Positions 52,874 through 60,822 of a stretch of DNA of 64,000 nucleotides are shown here, one piece after another. Position numbers and translations under genes: made by a program. Position 1 is the stretch's first letter; every line of letters starts with the position of its first letter. This DNA is from Betaproteobacteria bacterium (GTDB lineage Bacteria > Pseudomonadota > Gammaproteobacteria > Burkholderiales > Casimicrobiaceae): contig JAAFIS010000013.1 of assembly GCA_013298695.1 (NCBI GenBank), positions 1 to 64,000 of the forward strand. Direction: 5' to 3'. The notes under the pieces are model-generated. The model did no database searches, was not told where the DNA came from, and saw nothing but the letters and a program-made list of their open reading frames with translations.

Positions 52874-53062
52874 TCAATCGAGCCTACGCTCCCGCTTGGT
52901 ACTAGCTTGGATTTTTTGCGGCGCAGGTTCGATTTCAACGAAAGCGTTGACTTCGATTTCGCGCATCTCGTCGTCGCTGATCGCGCCCACGAGGCGTAGC
53001 GCAAGCGCTGACGCGTGTATCGCTTCGAACGCATCGCTTTTGAATTTGTCTTTGGTCGCCAT
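52874..53062 (-). CDS. Short antitoxin-like ORF, N-terminal segment only
   Basis: A 62-residue frame beginning MATKDKFKSDAFEAIHASAL with SDDEMREIEVNAF. This resembles the N-terminal stretch of HigA-type antitoxin regulators (K-S-D-A-F-E-A-I-H, then M-R-E-x-D), but no helix-turn-helix follows. No toxin gene is adjacent. Probably a decayed toxin-antitoxin remnant; it could still be expressed. Confidence 0.35.
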   Translation of the reverse strand: MATKDKFKSDAFEAIHASALALRLVGAISDDEMREIEVNAFVEIEPAPQKIQASTKRERRLD

Positions 53063-53103
53063 CACGTAACTTTAGAAGGTGCGATGCGTGTTGGCGCGGG
53101 GGT

Positions 53104-53124
53104 GGTGGGCACGGGGTGCCCACC
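53104..53124. repeat. REP-like palindrome, GGTGGGCAC type, copy 2
   Basis: GGTGGGCAC-GGG-GTGCCCACC, the exact reverse complement of 49095-49115. Together they bracket a 4-kb accessory segment in inverted orientation. Confidence 0.75.
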
Positions 53125-53150
53125 GTACAAGGAGCCAGCTTCAATCATTG

Positions 53151-53228
53151 ACGCCCCAATAAATTGGGCGTAAAGCGCATTTTTATTATTTTGCGAAAAA
53201 TAGCGAAAAGTTGATCGACGACCAATCA
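53151..53228. repeat. Dispersed 3' element, copy 11
   Basis: It opens with ACGCCCCAATAAATTGGGCG, a hairpin, and continues into the AT-rich core ATTTTTATTATTTTGCG. The right inverted end is not clear. It is the only copy not directly behind a confident stop codon. Confidence 0.5.
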
Positions 53229-53364
53229 AATAGCGCAAACAGTCACTTTTGTACCAGTCGATTCCGAACAATTTCACACGATTTATCGCTCGCGACGATA
53301 GGTTTTTGCTCGAAGTCCCGTCTGTGCAAGTACACATCTTTCACGCGCACTACGGAGATTTCCA

Positions 53365-54582
53365 ATGCAGCACTCAGATCAGATCGGTTCGTGCGTTTCG
53401 CGCGTTTCGCGAATTGCGACATCCGCCGCATTCATACTCGCAATTTCATCTACGCAAGCCAACGATGCGTTGAAAGCGCAAACGATCCAACGCGCCCCGA
53501 GCAGCGCAGCGCCCGCTACCACGACGATGAAACCCAACGCGCCAACGCAGCAATCTGCAGCGCCGCCGATGACCACTCACATGAAGCCGCCACCTGTGGC
53601 GGCGACTTCGAACCTGACGGCACCGATGTCGCAGTCATTGAAAGAATCCAGCGCGCCAACGATCAGCGGACTTGGCGATGATTCGCGCGGGATCGTTGCA
53701 GGTGAATCTCTTCTGATTCGCGGACAGGGTTTTGGCGAGACGTCGGGGCGAGTTGAGATCGCGGTGCAGCTATCTGCGGCAGAGCAGAAAACGCTCAGTT
53801 TTCAAGTAACGCGTTGGAGCGACAAAGAGATCCAAGGTCGCGTCGGTGCGTCTCTGGGCTTCGGCGACGGCAAGGCAGCGATCACGCTCTATCCGGGTGG
53901 AAGAAGTGTTGCCGATGCGATCTCGTCAGGGCAAGGTGTTGGCGCGACCACCCGCACACCGTGGCGCTATCGATTCACCGCAACGCGAGTCAACGTGACT
54001 CTACCTGCGTCGGTCGGCAACGCGCAAGTGATGACGTCGAACTACGCCTCACCCGCGCCACGATTGCTGACACAAGGCAATCTTTTGTTGAACGGCTGGG
54101 CGGTGACGCGCAGTCAGCATTGGGGGCACCCGGTGGCAAGCGCGTGTAACTATCCCACGCCGCCGAGCGACAAATTTAAGTTAAAGCTGGCGAGTGGTTT
54201 TGAATTGGTTGAAGTAAAGATGCGCGACTTGAACGCAGGAAAGCGCTATGGGCTCACGCCAATTGGCAAGTGTGACATTCGCACAACGGTGCCCGCGAAT
54301 CCTGCGGTGCAAAGCGCGCGTGATGGCTCATTCGTGATCCAAAGCACGTGGGACGCTGTGCAGCGTCTCGGCGTAAAGAACACGGAGAAAGCGGGCGAAA
54401 AATGCGATTCATCGCGCTATGTCGGCGTCACCAAATCGCCGCTCGGATTTGATTGGGATAACTTCGGTACTGATCGCTGCGGCGTAAACGCAGAATATGC
54501 GGTCGACGCGTTTGTGTTGCGCGGTCCTGCGGGTTTGAATCCTTTTTTTGGAACGGCTGATGCCGGCGCAGTAATCCGATAG
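53365..54582 (+). CDS. Secreted protein with IPT/TIG-like domain
   Basis: A 405-residue exported protein. The signal segment IATSAAFILAISSTQANDAL is followed by a Pro/Ala/Thr-rich low-complexity linker (about 45-95). An IPT/TIG-like immunoglobulin domain comes next (ISGLGDDSRGIVAGESLLIR, then GQGFGETSGRVEI). The C-terminal 200 residues (WGHPVASACNYPTPPSDKFK, six Cys in the mature part) are unrecognised. It stands 82 bp before the S74-domain gene; both are probably surface proteins of one group. Confidence 0.7.
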   Translation: MQHSDQIGSCVSRVSRIATSAAFILAISSTQANDALKAQTIQRAPSSAAPATTTMKPNAPTQQSAAPPMTTHMKPPPVAATSNLTAPMSQSLKESSAPTISGLGDDSRGIVAGESLLIRGQGFGETSGRVEIAVQLSAAEQKTLSFQVTRWSDKEIQGRVGASLGFGDGKAAITLYPGGRSVADAISSGQGVGATTRTPWRYRFTATRVNVTLPASVGNAQVMTSNYASPAPRLLTQGNLLLNGWAVTRSQHWGHPVASACNYPTPPSDKFKLKLASGFELVEVKMRDLNAGKRYGLTPIGKCDIRTTVPANPAVQSARDGSFVIQSTWDAVQRLGVKNTEKAGEKCDSSRYVGVTKSPLGFDWDNFGTDRCGVNAEYAVDAFVLRGPAGLNPFFGTADAGAVIR

Positions 54583-54664
54583 AACAAAGTTCACTTTGGC
54601 GGGAACAAGATTCGGTGTTGCCCTTTTGAAAAGCCAATACGTCTAAACCAGAAGAGAGAGCGCG

Positions 54665-56245
54665 ATGAACAGCTCGTCAAAGATCAGTTGTGTGAATCCA
54701 TTTCAATTTGAGCGGCTCTGGGCGACGGTACTCGTGTCGGCAATCGGAAGCGTGATGTGCCACGCTCAAACCTGCCCGTTTGATGACGGTAACTCGCAGC
54801 TCACACGCGAGGGGGTCGTGCTCACGCGCTTTGCGCTTGGCATTACCGGGCCGGCGATGGTCAACGGTACGGATTTCATCGCGGCCGACGCGCCGACGAT
54901 TGCATCGAACATCGCCTGTCCGAGCTGCGGACTGAACATTACTGGGAACGTGGACGGCGGCGGCAATCCGGTTGTAACGCCCGTTGATGCGACGATCATC
55001 AGTCGCAAACTCGCGGGTTTTTCTGGGTCTGCGCTGACCAACGGCGTGGCGCTGGGCAGCGGTTCGCGCAATACACCAGCGGCGGTGAATAGCTTTTTGC
55101 TTTCGGGCTGTGGAACGACGCCGAGCAATGCGTGGGTCAATGGCGGCAACGCGTTTGGCGCGGCGGCCGTGATCGGCACGACGGATGCGCATCAAATGGA
55201 AGTCAGGAGTGGCGGCAATGCGGTGAAGCTTTTGGTGAATGGCGAAAACGGTGTTCGCGTGATCCAAACGAGCAATTTGGATGCGCCCGCTGTCATAGCG
55301 GGTTCATCACGCAATTCGACTGGATTGACGCCGCGAATCGGTGCGACCGTCGCGGGTGGCGGATCGGACAGTACGGGCGGATTGTCTTGCAATGATCCGC
55401 CACTGAATTCAACGCGTAGCTGCGGCAATGTGGGGATCGCGGATTGGGCCACGATTGGCGGCGGCCTTGGAAACCGAGTCACCGGCACTGCCGCAACGGT
55501 CGCTGGCGGGCGCTCTAACACCGCTGTGAATGGCCGCGATACAGTAAGCGGTGGTGATCAAAACACGGCGTCGGGTGAGATCTCGACCGTGCCCGGTGGT
55601 ATCTTAAATCGGGCGTTAGGTTTTGCTTCGTTCGCGGCGGGCATTGGCGCAACGGCACGAGGTCAGGCAAACTTTGTGTGGAGCGATTTCGCGACGGGCT
55701 ATCAACCATTTGACCCCGCCGTGATCGGTTCATTCGGCGCGACGCCAAGCAACGTGATCCCTCTGAACAACACCTTCATTGTTCGCGCTACCGGTGGCGT
55801 GCAGTTCATCACGGGTGTGAATAACATCGGAAGCATCACATCACAGTGCTTCATTGCGCCAGGCGGCAGCGGTTGGAATTGCTTGAGCGACCGTAATGCT
55901 AAACGCAGTGTTCGAACGGTAGCGTCTAAACGTGTACTCCACGCATTGCTCTCGCTACCGATCAGCACCTGGGCGTTGGAAGGCAATCCGCGTCGACAGA
56001 TCGGCCCGATGTCGCAGGATTTTTTTGCGGCATTTCGCGGGCTTGGGGTGGGCGATGATGAGCGCTCGATTAACTCCGTTGATGCGCAAGGCGTCGCGTT
56101 CGCAGCCATTCAAGGGCTGCATAAAATCGTTAAAGAAAAAGATGCTGAAATCATGCGATTAAGGCGCGATCAGATTGCAAGCGATGCGGCTTTGCAAGCG
56201 ATGAAAGCTGAGGTCGCGGCAATAAAAAAGCGACTTGGCATGTAG
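54665..56245 (+). CDS. Secreted protein with dockerin-like, head-repeat and S74 chaperone domains
   Basis: A 526-residue protein. After a signal peptide (ending CHAQT) come two dockerin-like segments (about 36-150; LTREGVVLTRFALGITGPAM and PVDATIISRKLAGFSGSALT). A beta-helical stretch with YadA-like head repeats follows (VAGGRSNTAVNGRDTVSGGD, ASFAAGIGATARGQANFVWS). The end is a Peptidase_S74 intramolecular chaperone domain (CLSDRNAKRSVRTV, with the cleavage Ser before Asp; IGPMSQDFFAAFRGLGVGDD) and a coiled coil. S74 domains trimerise fibres and cut themselves off. A trimeric surface fibre is expected. GAGAGAG precedes the ATG. Confidence 0.8.
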   Translation: MNSSSKISCVNPFQFERLWATVLVSAIGSVMCHAQTCPFDDGNSQLTREGVVLTRFALGITGPAMVNGTDFIAADAPTIASNIACPSCGLNITGNVDGGGNPVVTPVDATIISRKLAGFSGSALTNGVALGSGSRNTPAAVNSFLLSGCGTTPSNAWVNGGNAFGAAAVIGTTDAHQMEVRSGGNAVKLLVNGENGVRVIQTSNLDAPAVIAGSSRNSTGLTPRIGATVAGGGSDSTGGLSCNDPPLNSTRSCGNVGIADWATIGGGLGNRVTGTAATVAGGRSNTAVNGRDTVSGGDQNTASGEISTVPGGILNRALGFASFAAGIGATARGQANFVWSDFATGYQPFDPAVIGSFGATPSNVIPLNNTFIVRATGGVQFITGVNNIGSITSQCFIAPGGSGWNCLSDRNAKRSVRTVASKRVLHALLSLPISTWALEGNPRRQIGPMSQDFFAAFRGLGVGDDERSINSVDAQGVAFAAIQGLHKIVKEKDAEIMRLRRDQIASDAALQAMKAEVAAIKKRLGM

Positions 56246-56314
56246 CCGCGTGAGTTACCCACTAAAGACTCATACACTTCGTCAACATTTCATGCTCGAC
56301 CATTAGAGAAAGTC

Positions 56315-58684
56315 ATGAACAACCGCACCAGCGCTCGCCCCACACTCACCACTGAACAGTGGCGGCGGGTGTTCGCGCGCGTTGATGAGCAAGCGCCAAA
56401 TGCAGCTCATGCGCCAAGCGCTGACGCCGATCCAGCGGTTGCCGATGCGCTCGCGTACTTTGAACAAATACGCGACACGCATGCACCGGAAACAAACTCG
56501 TTCGCAGCAATTGCAGATGCGATAGTTGGCACGTCGACTGTGATGTCCGGCCAACGCTGCGGAAACTACGAATTGATCGAACCGATCGGACGCGGCGGCA
56601 TGGGCAGCGTGTGGCGAGCGCGGCGCATCGATGGTTTGTATCAGCAAGAGGTTGCGGTGAAGTTGCTGGGCACGCTTGCGCTGTCGGCGCAGGCGCGAGC
56701 GCGTTTTGCACGTGAGGGTGAACTGCTCGCGCGCCTCGCGCATCCCAATATTGCGCGTTTGCTCGATGCTGGCGTTACAGACGATGGGCAACGCTTTTTG
56801 GTACTGGAACTGGTTAACGGCGCGGACATCGCGGCGTATTGCAAGGGCCTGAGCGAGCGCGAGGTGATTGCCGTTTTTCAATCATTGCTCGCGGCGGTAG
56901 CGTATGCGCATTCGCAGCTCGTATTGCATCGTGACATTAAGCCGGGCAATGTATTAGTCAGTCCGACGGGTGACGTAAAGCTTCTTGATTTTGGCGTTGC
57001 GAAACTGGTTGATGAGACCGTTGAAAACGCAACGGAAAACGACGATCTCACACGCGTCGCCGGACACGCGCTCACCGAAGCGTACGCAGCGCCGGAACAA
57101 GTCAGCGGCGCAGCCGTGGGCACTCAAACCGATGTGTTTGCGCTTGGATCGTTGTTGCTCGAATTGATGCTGGGCGAGCGCATTCGTTGGTCGCGCCCGA
57201 AGCGCGAATGGGCTGCGAGCGGCGCGAAGATTCGAATTGAAAATGCGCTGGATCGCTTGCATCCTGATTTACGCGCAGTGCTCGCAAAGGCGACGGCCAT
57301 TGAGATGCCGGATCGCTACGCAACCGTCATTGAGTTTGCCGACGATCTTGCACGTTACACGAGCGCGCGCCCGGTTCGTGCGCGTGAAGTCTCTCGCTGG
57401 TATCGAGCGCGTCGATTCGTAGGACGCAATCGTTTTGCCGTCGGCGCGGGTGTGATTGCAGCGTCAGCTGTCGTCGCAAGCTTAGCCGTTGCGATGTTGC
57501 AACTAAACGTTGCGCGCAACGAACGCGCGAGCGCACAGCGCGAGGCTGCGCGCGCTCAGGGCACCACCAAGTTTCTAAAGGAAATGTTTTTGTCCGCTGC
57601 GGCACGTGCGCGGGACAGCGGTGCGCCGCCGCCGACTTTAATGCAAGTGCTCGAAGGCGGCCTAGCGCAGGTGCGCAGCGATGCGAGCCATGATGTTGAT
57701 ACGAAGCTCGCGCTGTTTGGCGCACTCGCCGAGGTGTACGGCACACTCGACACGCAAGCCGCAGGTGAGCGCTTCGCGGAGGTTACGGCGGAGCGTATTG
57801 CATTGGCGCGTTCGCACTACGGCGAAAAGCATCCGGTGATTTATGAGTCGACCATGATCGACATTGGCGCAGACGTTTACTCAGGCAATTTTGCCGCCGC
57901 AAAAACATCGTTGCTTGCGCTTGAAGCGCTGATGAAAGACGAGCCGCTGCGCAGTGGCGCAGGCGATGAGCGCTACGCAAATCGACTGGAGACCCGCGCC
58001 GCTATTGAGCGCGGACTCGCGGAAGAGTCGCTGCCGCAGATATTGGCGCGATACGAAGCCGCGCTGACTGAGTTTCGTTCGGTGAACGGTGATCGCGCTA
58101 CCGCTGATCACGCGGCAACTCTCGCGAACTTCGCGAAGACGCAGTTGCGGATGGAAAGATTCGACGGTGCGTTGAAGTCAGTCGATAGCGCCATCGCCAT
58201 GATGAAAGCGTCGTTAAACGAGGGCTCGAGCGATCAAGGCAATCTCTCGGGCAGCTACGCGCTGCGGGCGCGAGTGCTTGGCGAATTGAAGCGCTACGAT
58301 GAAGCGTTGAAAGCTATTGATGAGGCAATCGCGATGCAAGCGAGGCTCACGGGTGATTCGCATGTGCTTACGCTCAACATGCGACTCGAACGCGCGAAAT
58401 GGTTGCATCAGTCGGGCCAGCGTGAGGCCGCGTGGCGCGAGCTTGAAATCGTGTCGAAAATCGAGCGCGCGCCAACGGCCAATACCTTGAACGTCAATGA
58501 ACAACACTATGTTCGCGGACAATTATTGCTTGCTGAGTCGCGCTTTGACGAGGCGATTACCTCGCTATCGCGCGCCGTAGATGGCTGGGCGAAGGCGAAT
58601 AACAATCCAACCCGGTTTAAGGCCGCCACGTCGCTACTTGAGGAAGCAAAAGTGCAAATGGCCCGTCAATCTCCGAGCCGGTAA
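56315..58684 (+). CDS. Ser/Thr protein kinase with TPR sensor
   Basis: A 789-residue PknB-type kinase. It has the Gly loop IGRGGMGSVW, Lys in VAVKLLG, catalytic HRDIKPGNVLV, DFG in KLLDFGVAKL and the AAPEQVS activation end. A single membrane helix (FAVGAGVIAASAVVASLAVA, about 378-397) leads to a C-terminal region of helical TPR-like repeats (LGELKRYDEALKAIDEAIAM). An N-terminal extension of about 75 residues precedes the kinase. The 3' end overlaps the convergent ECF sigma gene by 19 bp. Its likely substrate is that sigma factor (see findings). Confidence 0.9.
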   Translation: MNNRTSARPTLTTEQWRRVFARVDEQAPNAAHAPSADADPAVADALAYFEQIRDTHAPETNSFAAIADAIVGTSTVMSGQRCGNYELIEPIGRGGMGSVWRARRIDGLYQQEVAVKLLGTLALSAQARARFAREGELLARLAHPNIARLLDAGVTDDGQRFLVLELVNGADIAAYCKGLSEREVIAVFQSLLAAVAYAHSQLVLHRDIKPGNVLVSPTGDVKLLDFGVAKLVDETVENATENDDLTRVAGHALTEAYAAPEQVSGAAVGTQTDVFALGSLLLELMLGERIRWSRPKREWAASGAKIRIENALDRLHPDLRAVLAKATAIEMPDRYATVIEFADDLARYTSARPVRAREVSRWYRARRFVGRNRFAVGAGVIAASAVVASLAVAMLQLNVARNERASAQREAARAQGTTKFLKEMFLSAAARARDSGAPPPTLMQVLEGGLAQVRSDASHDVDTKLALFGALAEVYGTLDTQAAGERFAEVTAERIALARSHYGEKHPVIYESTMIDIGADVYSGNFAAAKTSLLALEALMKDEPLRSGAGDERYANRLETRAAIERGLAEESLPQILARYEAALTEFRSVNGDRATADHAATLANFAKTQLRMERFDGALKSVDSAIAMMKASLNEGSSDQGNLSGSYALRARVLGELKRYDEALKAIDEAIAMQARLTGDSHVLTLNMRLERAKWLHQSGQREAAWRELEIVSKIERAPTANTLNVNEQHYVRGQLLLAESRFDEAITSLSRAVDGWAKANNNPTRFKAATSLLEEAKVQMARQSPSR

Positions 58685-59229
58685 GCAAGAAATAATCGCG
58701 CCTTTTCCCAATCGCGCGCAGCCGTTGCCAGCGAAATCCCGAGCGCTTCGGCGCATTCTTCAACCGAGAATCCACCAAAGTAGCGAAGCTCTACCAAATC
58801 GTGGCAGCGCTCGTCGATGTCTTTGAGCTGCTGCATCGCTTCGTGCACCGCGAGTACGCGCGTGTGATCCGCCGATTCGCCTGCGAGCGACGTTAACAGC
58901 GTGACATCGAGTTGGCCGCCGCCGCGTTTTTCAGCATCGCGTTCGCGCACGTAGTCAACAATTACGCTGCGCATTACTTTGCTTGCATAGCCGAAGAACA
59001 CTTTTCGGTTCTCGGTACTTGAAAGACTGCGCCCAACAAGTCGCTCGTAGGACTCGTTAACCAGGCTTGTTGGCGATAACAATGTAAGCTCAGATTCGCG
59101 TGCGACCTTCGAGCGCGCTAGCTGTTTCAGCTCAACATACACGGCATCGAACAATAGCTTTTTTGCAATCGAGTTACCGTCGTTTGCATTTTGCAAAAGT
59201 TGCGTGATGTCAGTCTCGGAAACGGTCAT
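58666..59229 (-). CDS. ECF sigma factor, TIGR02999-like
   Basis: A 187-residue sigma factor. Region 2 has LTLLSPTSLVNESYERLVGR and GYASKVMRSVIVDYVRERDA; region 4 has DLVELRYFGGFSVEECAEAL and GISLATAARDWEKARLFLAY. This matches the ECF group often encoded with Ser/Thr kinases and lacking a classical anti-sigma gene. In that group phosphorylation of the sigma factor is the known switch (EcfP/PknT of Vibrio). The ATG at 59229 is preferred over GTG at 59250. The gene is divergent from a secreted-protein gene, a candidate target. Confidence 0.9.
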   Translation of the reverse strand: MTVSETDITQLLQNANDGNSIAKKLLFDAVYVELKQLARSKVARESELTLLSPTSLVNESYERLVGRSLSSTENRKVFFGYASKVMRSVIVDYVRERDAEKRGGGQLDVTLLTSLAGESADHTRVLAVHEAMQQLKDIDERCHDLVELRYFGGFSVEECAEALGISLATAARDWEKARLFLAYRLGD

Positions 59230-59344
59230 AGTTTGAAAAGTTGTCGGCACTGCCGTTTAGACGCAAATCGAGAGACTAATGCGCCATGAGAGATATTTCC
59301 GCCCGCTTTCGTCTGTACGAGTAGGTGTTCAACGGAGATTCACT

Positions 59345-59911
59345 GTGTTTTTTAAGCATTATCAGAGCAATTCGACCCAGCGATACGCGATCAAAGCGGT
59401 ATTGATTGCGCTCTCGCCTGCATTTTTAGCCGCAGCGCAGTTTGCCGAAGCGCAAGACGCGAGCTGTGCGGCCTACATTGACGCAACAATTCCGAAACCG
59501 GATCGCCCGTATCGCGTTCAACAATCAATGACCGTGGCTGGACAGGTGACTAAGAGCGAAGCCGTGTACATCAACAACACGATCTACGTTAAGTCGGGTG
59601 ACGCTAATCCCGCAAAGTGGCGAGCGACGCCAGTCCCGGATTTGAAAGCGGCAATCGAAGAGGCGAAAAAATCAACATCTCGGTGCAGCGTAAGCGGCGT
59701 TGATGTGTTGGACGGGAAGCCAATGAAAGTGTGGACGAGTTACGCGACGACGCCCTTTGAGCCGAAACCTTCGCAGTGGAAGACGTGGATCGGTGCGGTT
59801 GACGGACGGGTGTATCGTCAATTGTCGGAAGGTTTCGAGCAACGAATTTTTTATGACAATGTGGCGGCTCCGCCCGCAGACGAAATCGCTTCTCCACGAA
59901 AAAGAAAATAG
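59345..59911 (+). CDS. Secreted protein, unknown family
   Basis: A 188-residue exported protein. The signal peptide is KAVLIALSPAFLAAAQFAEA with cleavage near AQDASC. The mature part has two conserved-looking Cys (ASCAAYIDA, SRCSVSGVD) and a lipoprotein-like beta pattern (SEAVYINNTIYVKSGD, MKVWTSYATTPFEPKPSQWK), reminiscent of LolA/LppX folds but not diagnostic. GGAGA lies 8 bases before GTG 59345, which is preferred over 59279. It starts 115 bp from the divergent ECF sigma gene, so sigma-dependent control is possible. Confidence 0.65.
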   Translation: MFFKHYQSNSTQRYAIKAVLIALSPAFLAAAQFAEAQDASCAAYIDATIPKPDRPYRVQQSMTVAGQVTKSEAVYINNTIYVKSGDANPAKWRATPVPDLKAAIEEAKKSTSRCSVSGVDVLDGKPMKVWTSYATTPFEPKPSQWKTWIGAVDGRVYRQLSEGFEQRIFYDNVAAPPADEIASPRKRK

Positions 59912-59950
59912 TGATCACCGATCTCGGCAAGTAAGCCATAACGACCAAAT

Positions 59951-60016
59951 TATTGGGCGATGACGAGAATTGCGTCAGTTATCAACAGCCAAGTTTTATT
60001 GAGTTATCGCCCATTC
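59951..60016. repeat. Dispersed 3' element, copy 12
   Basis: TATTGGGCGAT (59951-59961) and ATCGCCCATT (60006-60015) form the inverted ends. The core has CAGTTATCAACAGCC. It is between convergent stop codons of the secreted protein and DUF2237 genes. A second ACTGGGCGAAG lies just outside. Confidence 0.7.
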
Positions 60017-60086
60017 GAATTGACGTTTACTGGGCGAAGCGGATCTCGCTAGGCAACGTGATACGCGCTTCCCGTTCGCTTAGACG

Positions 60087-60467
60087 TTAAAGCTCACGCT
60101 CAGTTGCGGCGTATTCTTTGAGCGCTGAAAGCGGCACGATGTCGAGCGCTTTTTCATGCGTTGCGTCGAGCACCACGTGCGGTGCACAACCCGCTCCATA
60201 CGCTTCTAACCAACGCGCGGCGCACAGGCACCAGCGGTCGCCTTCGACGAGCCCCGGAAACCCATAAAACGCGTTTGGCGTTGAAAGATCGTTGCCGCGC
60301 GATTTACTAAACGCCAAGAACTCAGACGTCATGATCGCGCACACGGTATGCGAACCGGTGTCTTGCGGCCCCGTTTCGCAGCAGCCGCTGCGCGTGAAGC
60401 CGGTGAGCGGATCGTGGCTACAGTCTTTGAGTGGCGCGCCGAGCACGTTTAAACCGCGAAATGCCAT
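60087..60467 (-). CDS. DUF2237 family protein
   Basis: A 126-residue protein matching DUF2237: NVLGAPLKDCSHDPLTGFTR, CETGPQDTGSHTVCAIMT, FLAFSKSRGNDLSTP and GDRWCLCAARWLEAYGAGCA. Six or more conserved Cys suggest a metal or redox role; function unknown. It follows the DUF3253 gene by 28 bp on the same strand. Confidence 0.9.
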   Translation of the reverse strand: MAFRGLNVLGAPLKDCSHDPLTGFTRSGCCETGPQDTGSHTVCAIMTSEFLAFSKSRGNDLSTPNAFYGFPGLVEGDRWCLCAARWLEAYGAGCAPHVVLDATHEKALDIVPLSALKEYAATEREL

Positions 60468-60495
60468 GAGAATTGCCTAGAAATTGAAGCCTTAA

Positions 60496-60762
60496 TTATC
60501 GATCAATATCGCGAGCCAAACGATAGCGAATCGCGCCGCGAATCTCGTTTGTGGGGTCGCAGACGACGCCACGCTGCGAGATCTCAATGGCTCCTCGCCG
60601 TGCAAGCGCGACGCCGCGCGCACGCACGGTGGGCATATGTTCTCGCCATTCATCAGGCCACAACGCGCGCGCAACTTCGCTGGGGCAAATCGTCGCCAGT
60701 GGAGCGCGTGATTCGCACAGCGCGAGGAGAGTTGCATCGATTAGTGTTTCAGCCGTCGTCAC
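60496..60762 (-). CDS. DUF3253 family protein
   Basis: An 88-residue winged-helix-like DUF3253 protein: ICPSEVARALWPDEWREHMP and RGAIEISQRGVVCDPTNEIR, then GAIRYRLA. Such proteins occur with DUF2237 or S-adenosyl-linked genes, role unknown. It is upstream of DUF2237 and probably co-transcribed. Confidence 0.88.
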   Translation of the reverse strand: MTTAETLIDATLLALCESRAPLATICPSEVARALWPDEWREHMPTVRARGVALARRGAIEISQRGVVCDPTNEIRGAIRYRLARDIDR

Positions 60763-60822
60763 AACTAAGCTACGCCCAATGAATACGCATTTCGTAGAGC
60801 TTCAGAATGCAGCTGTGAATTG

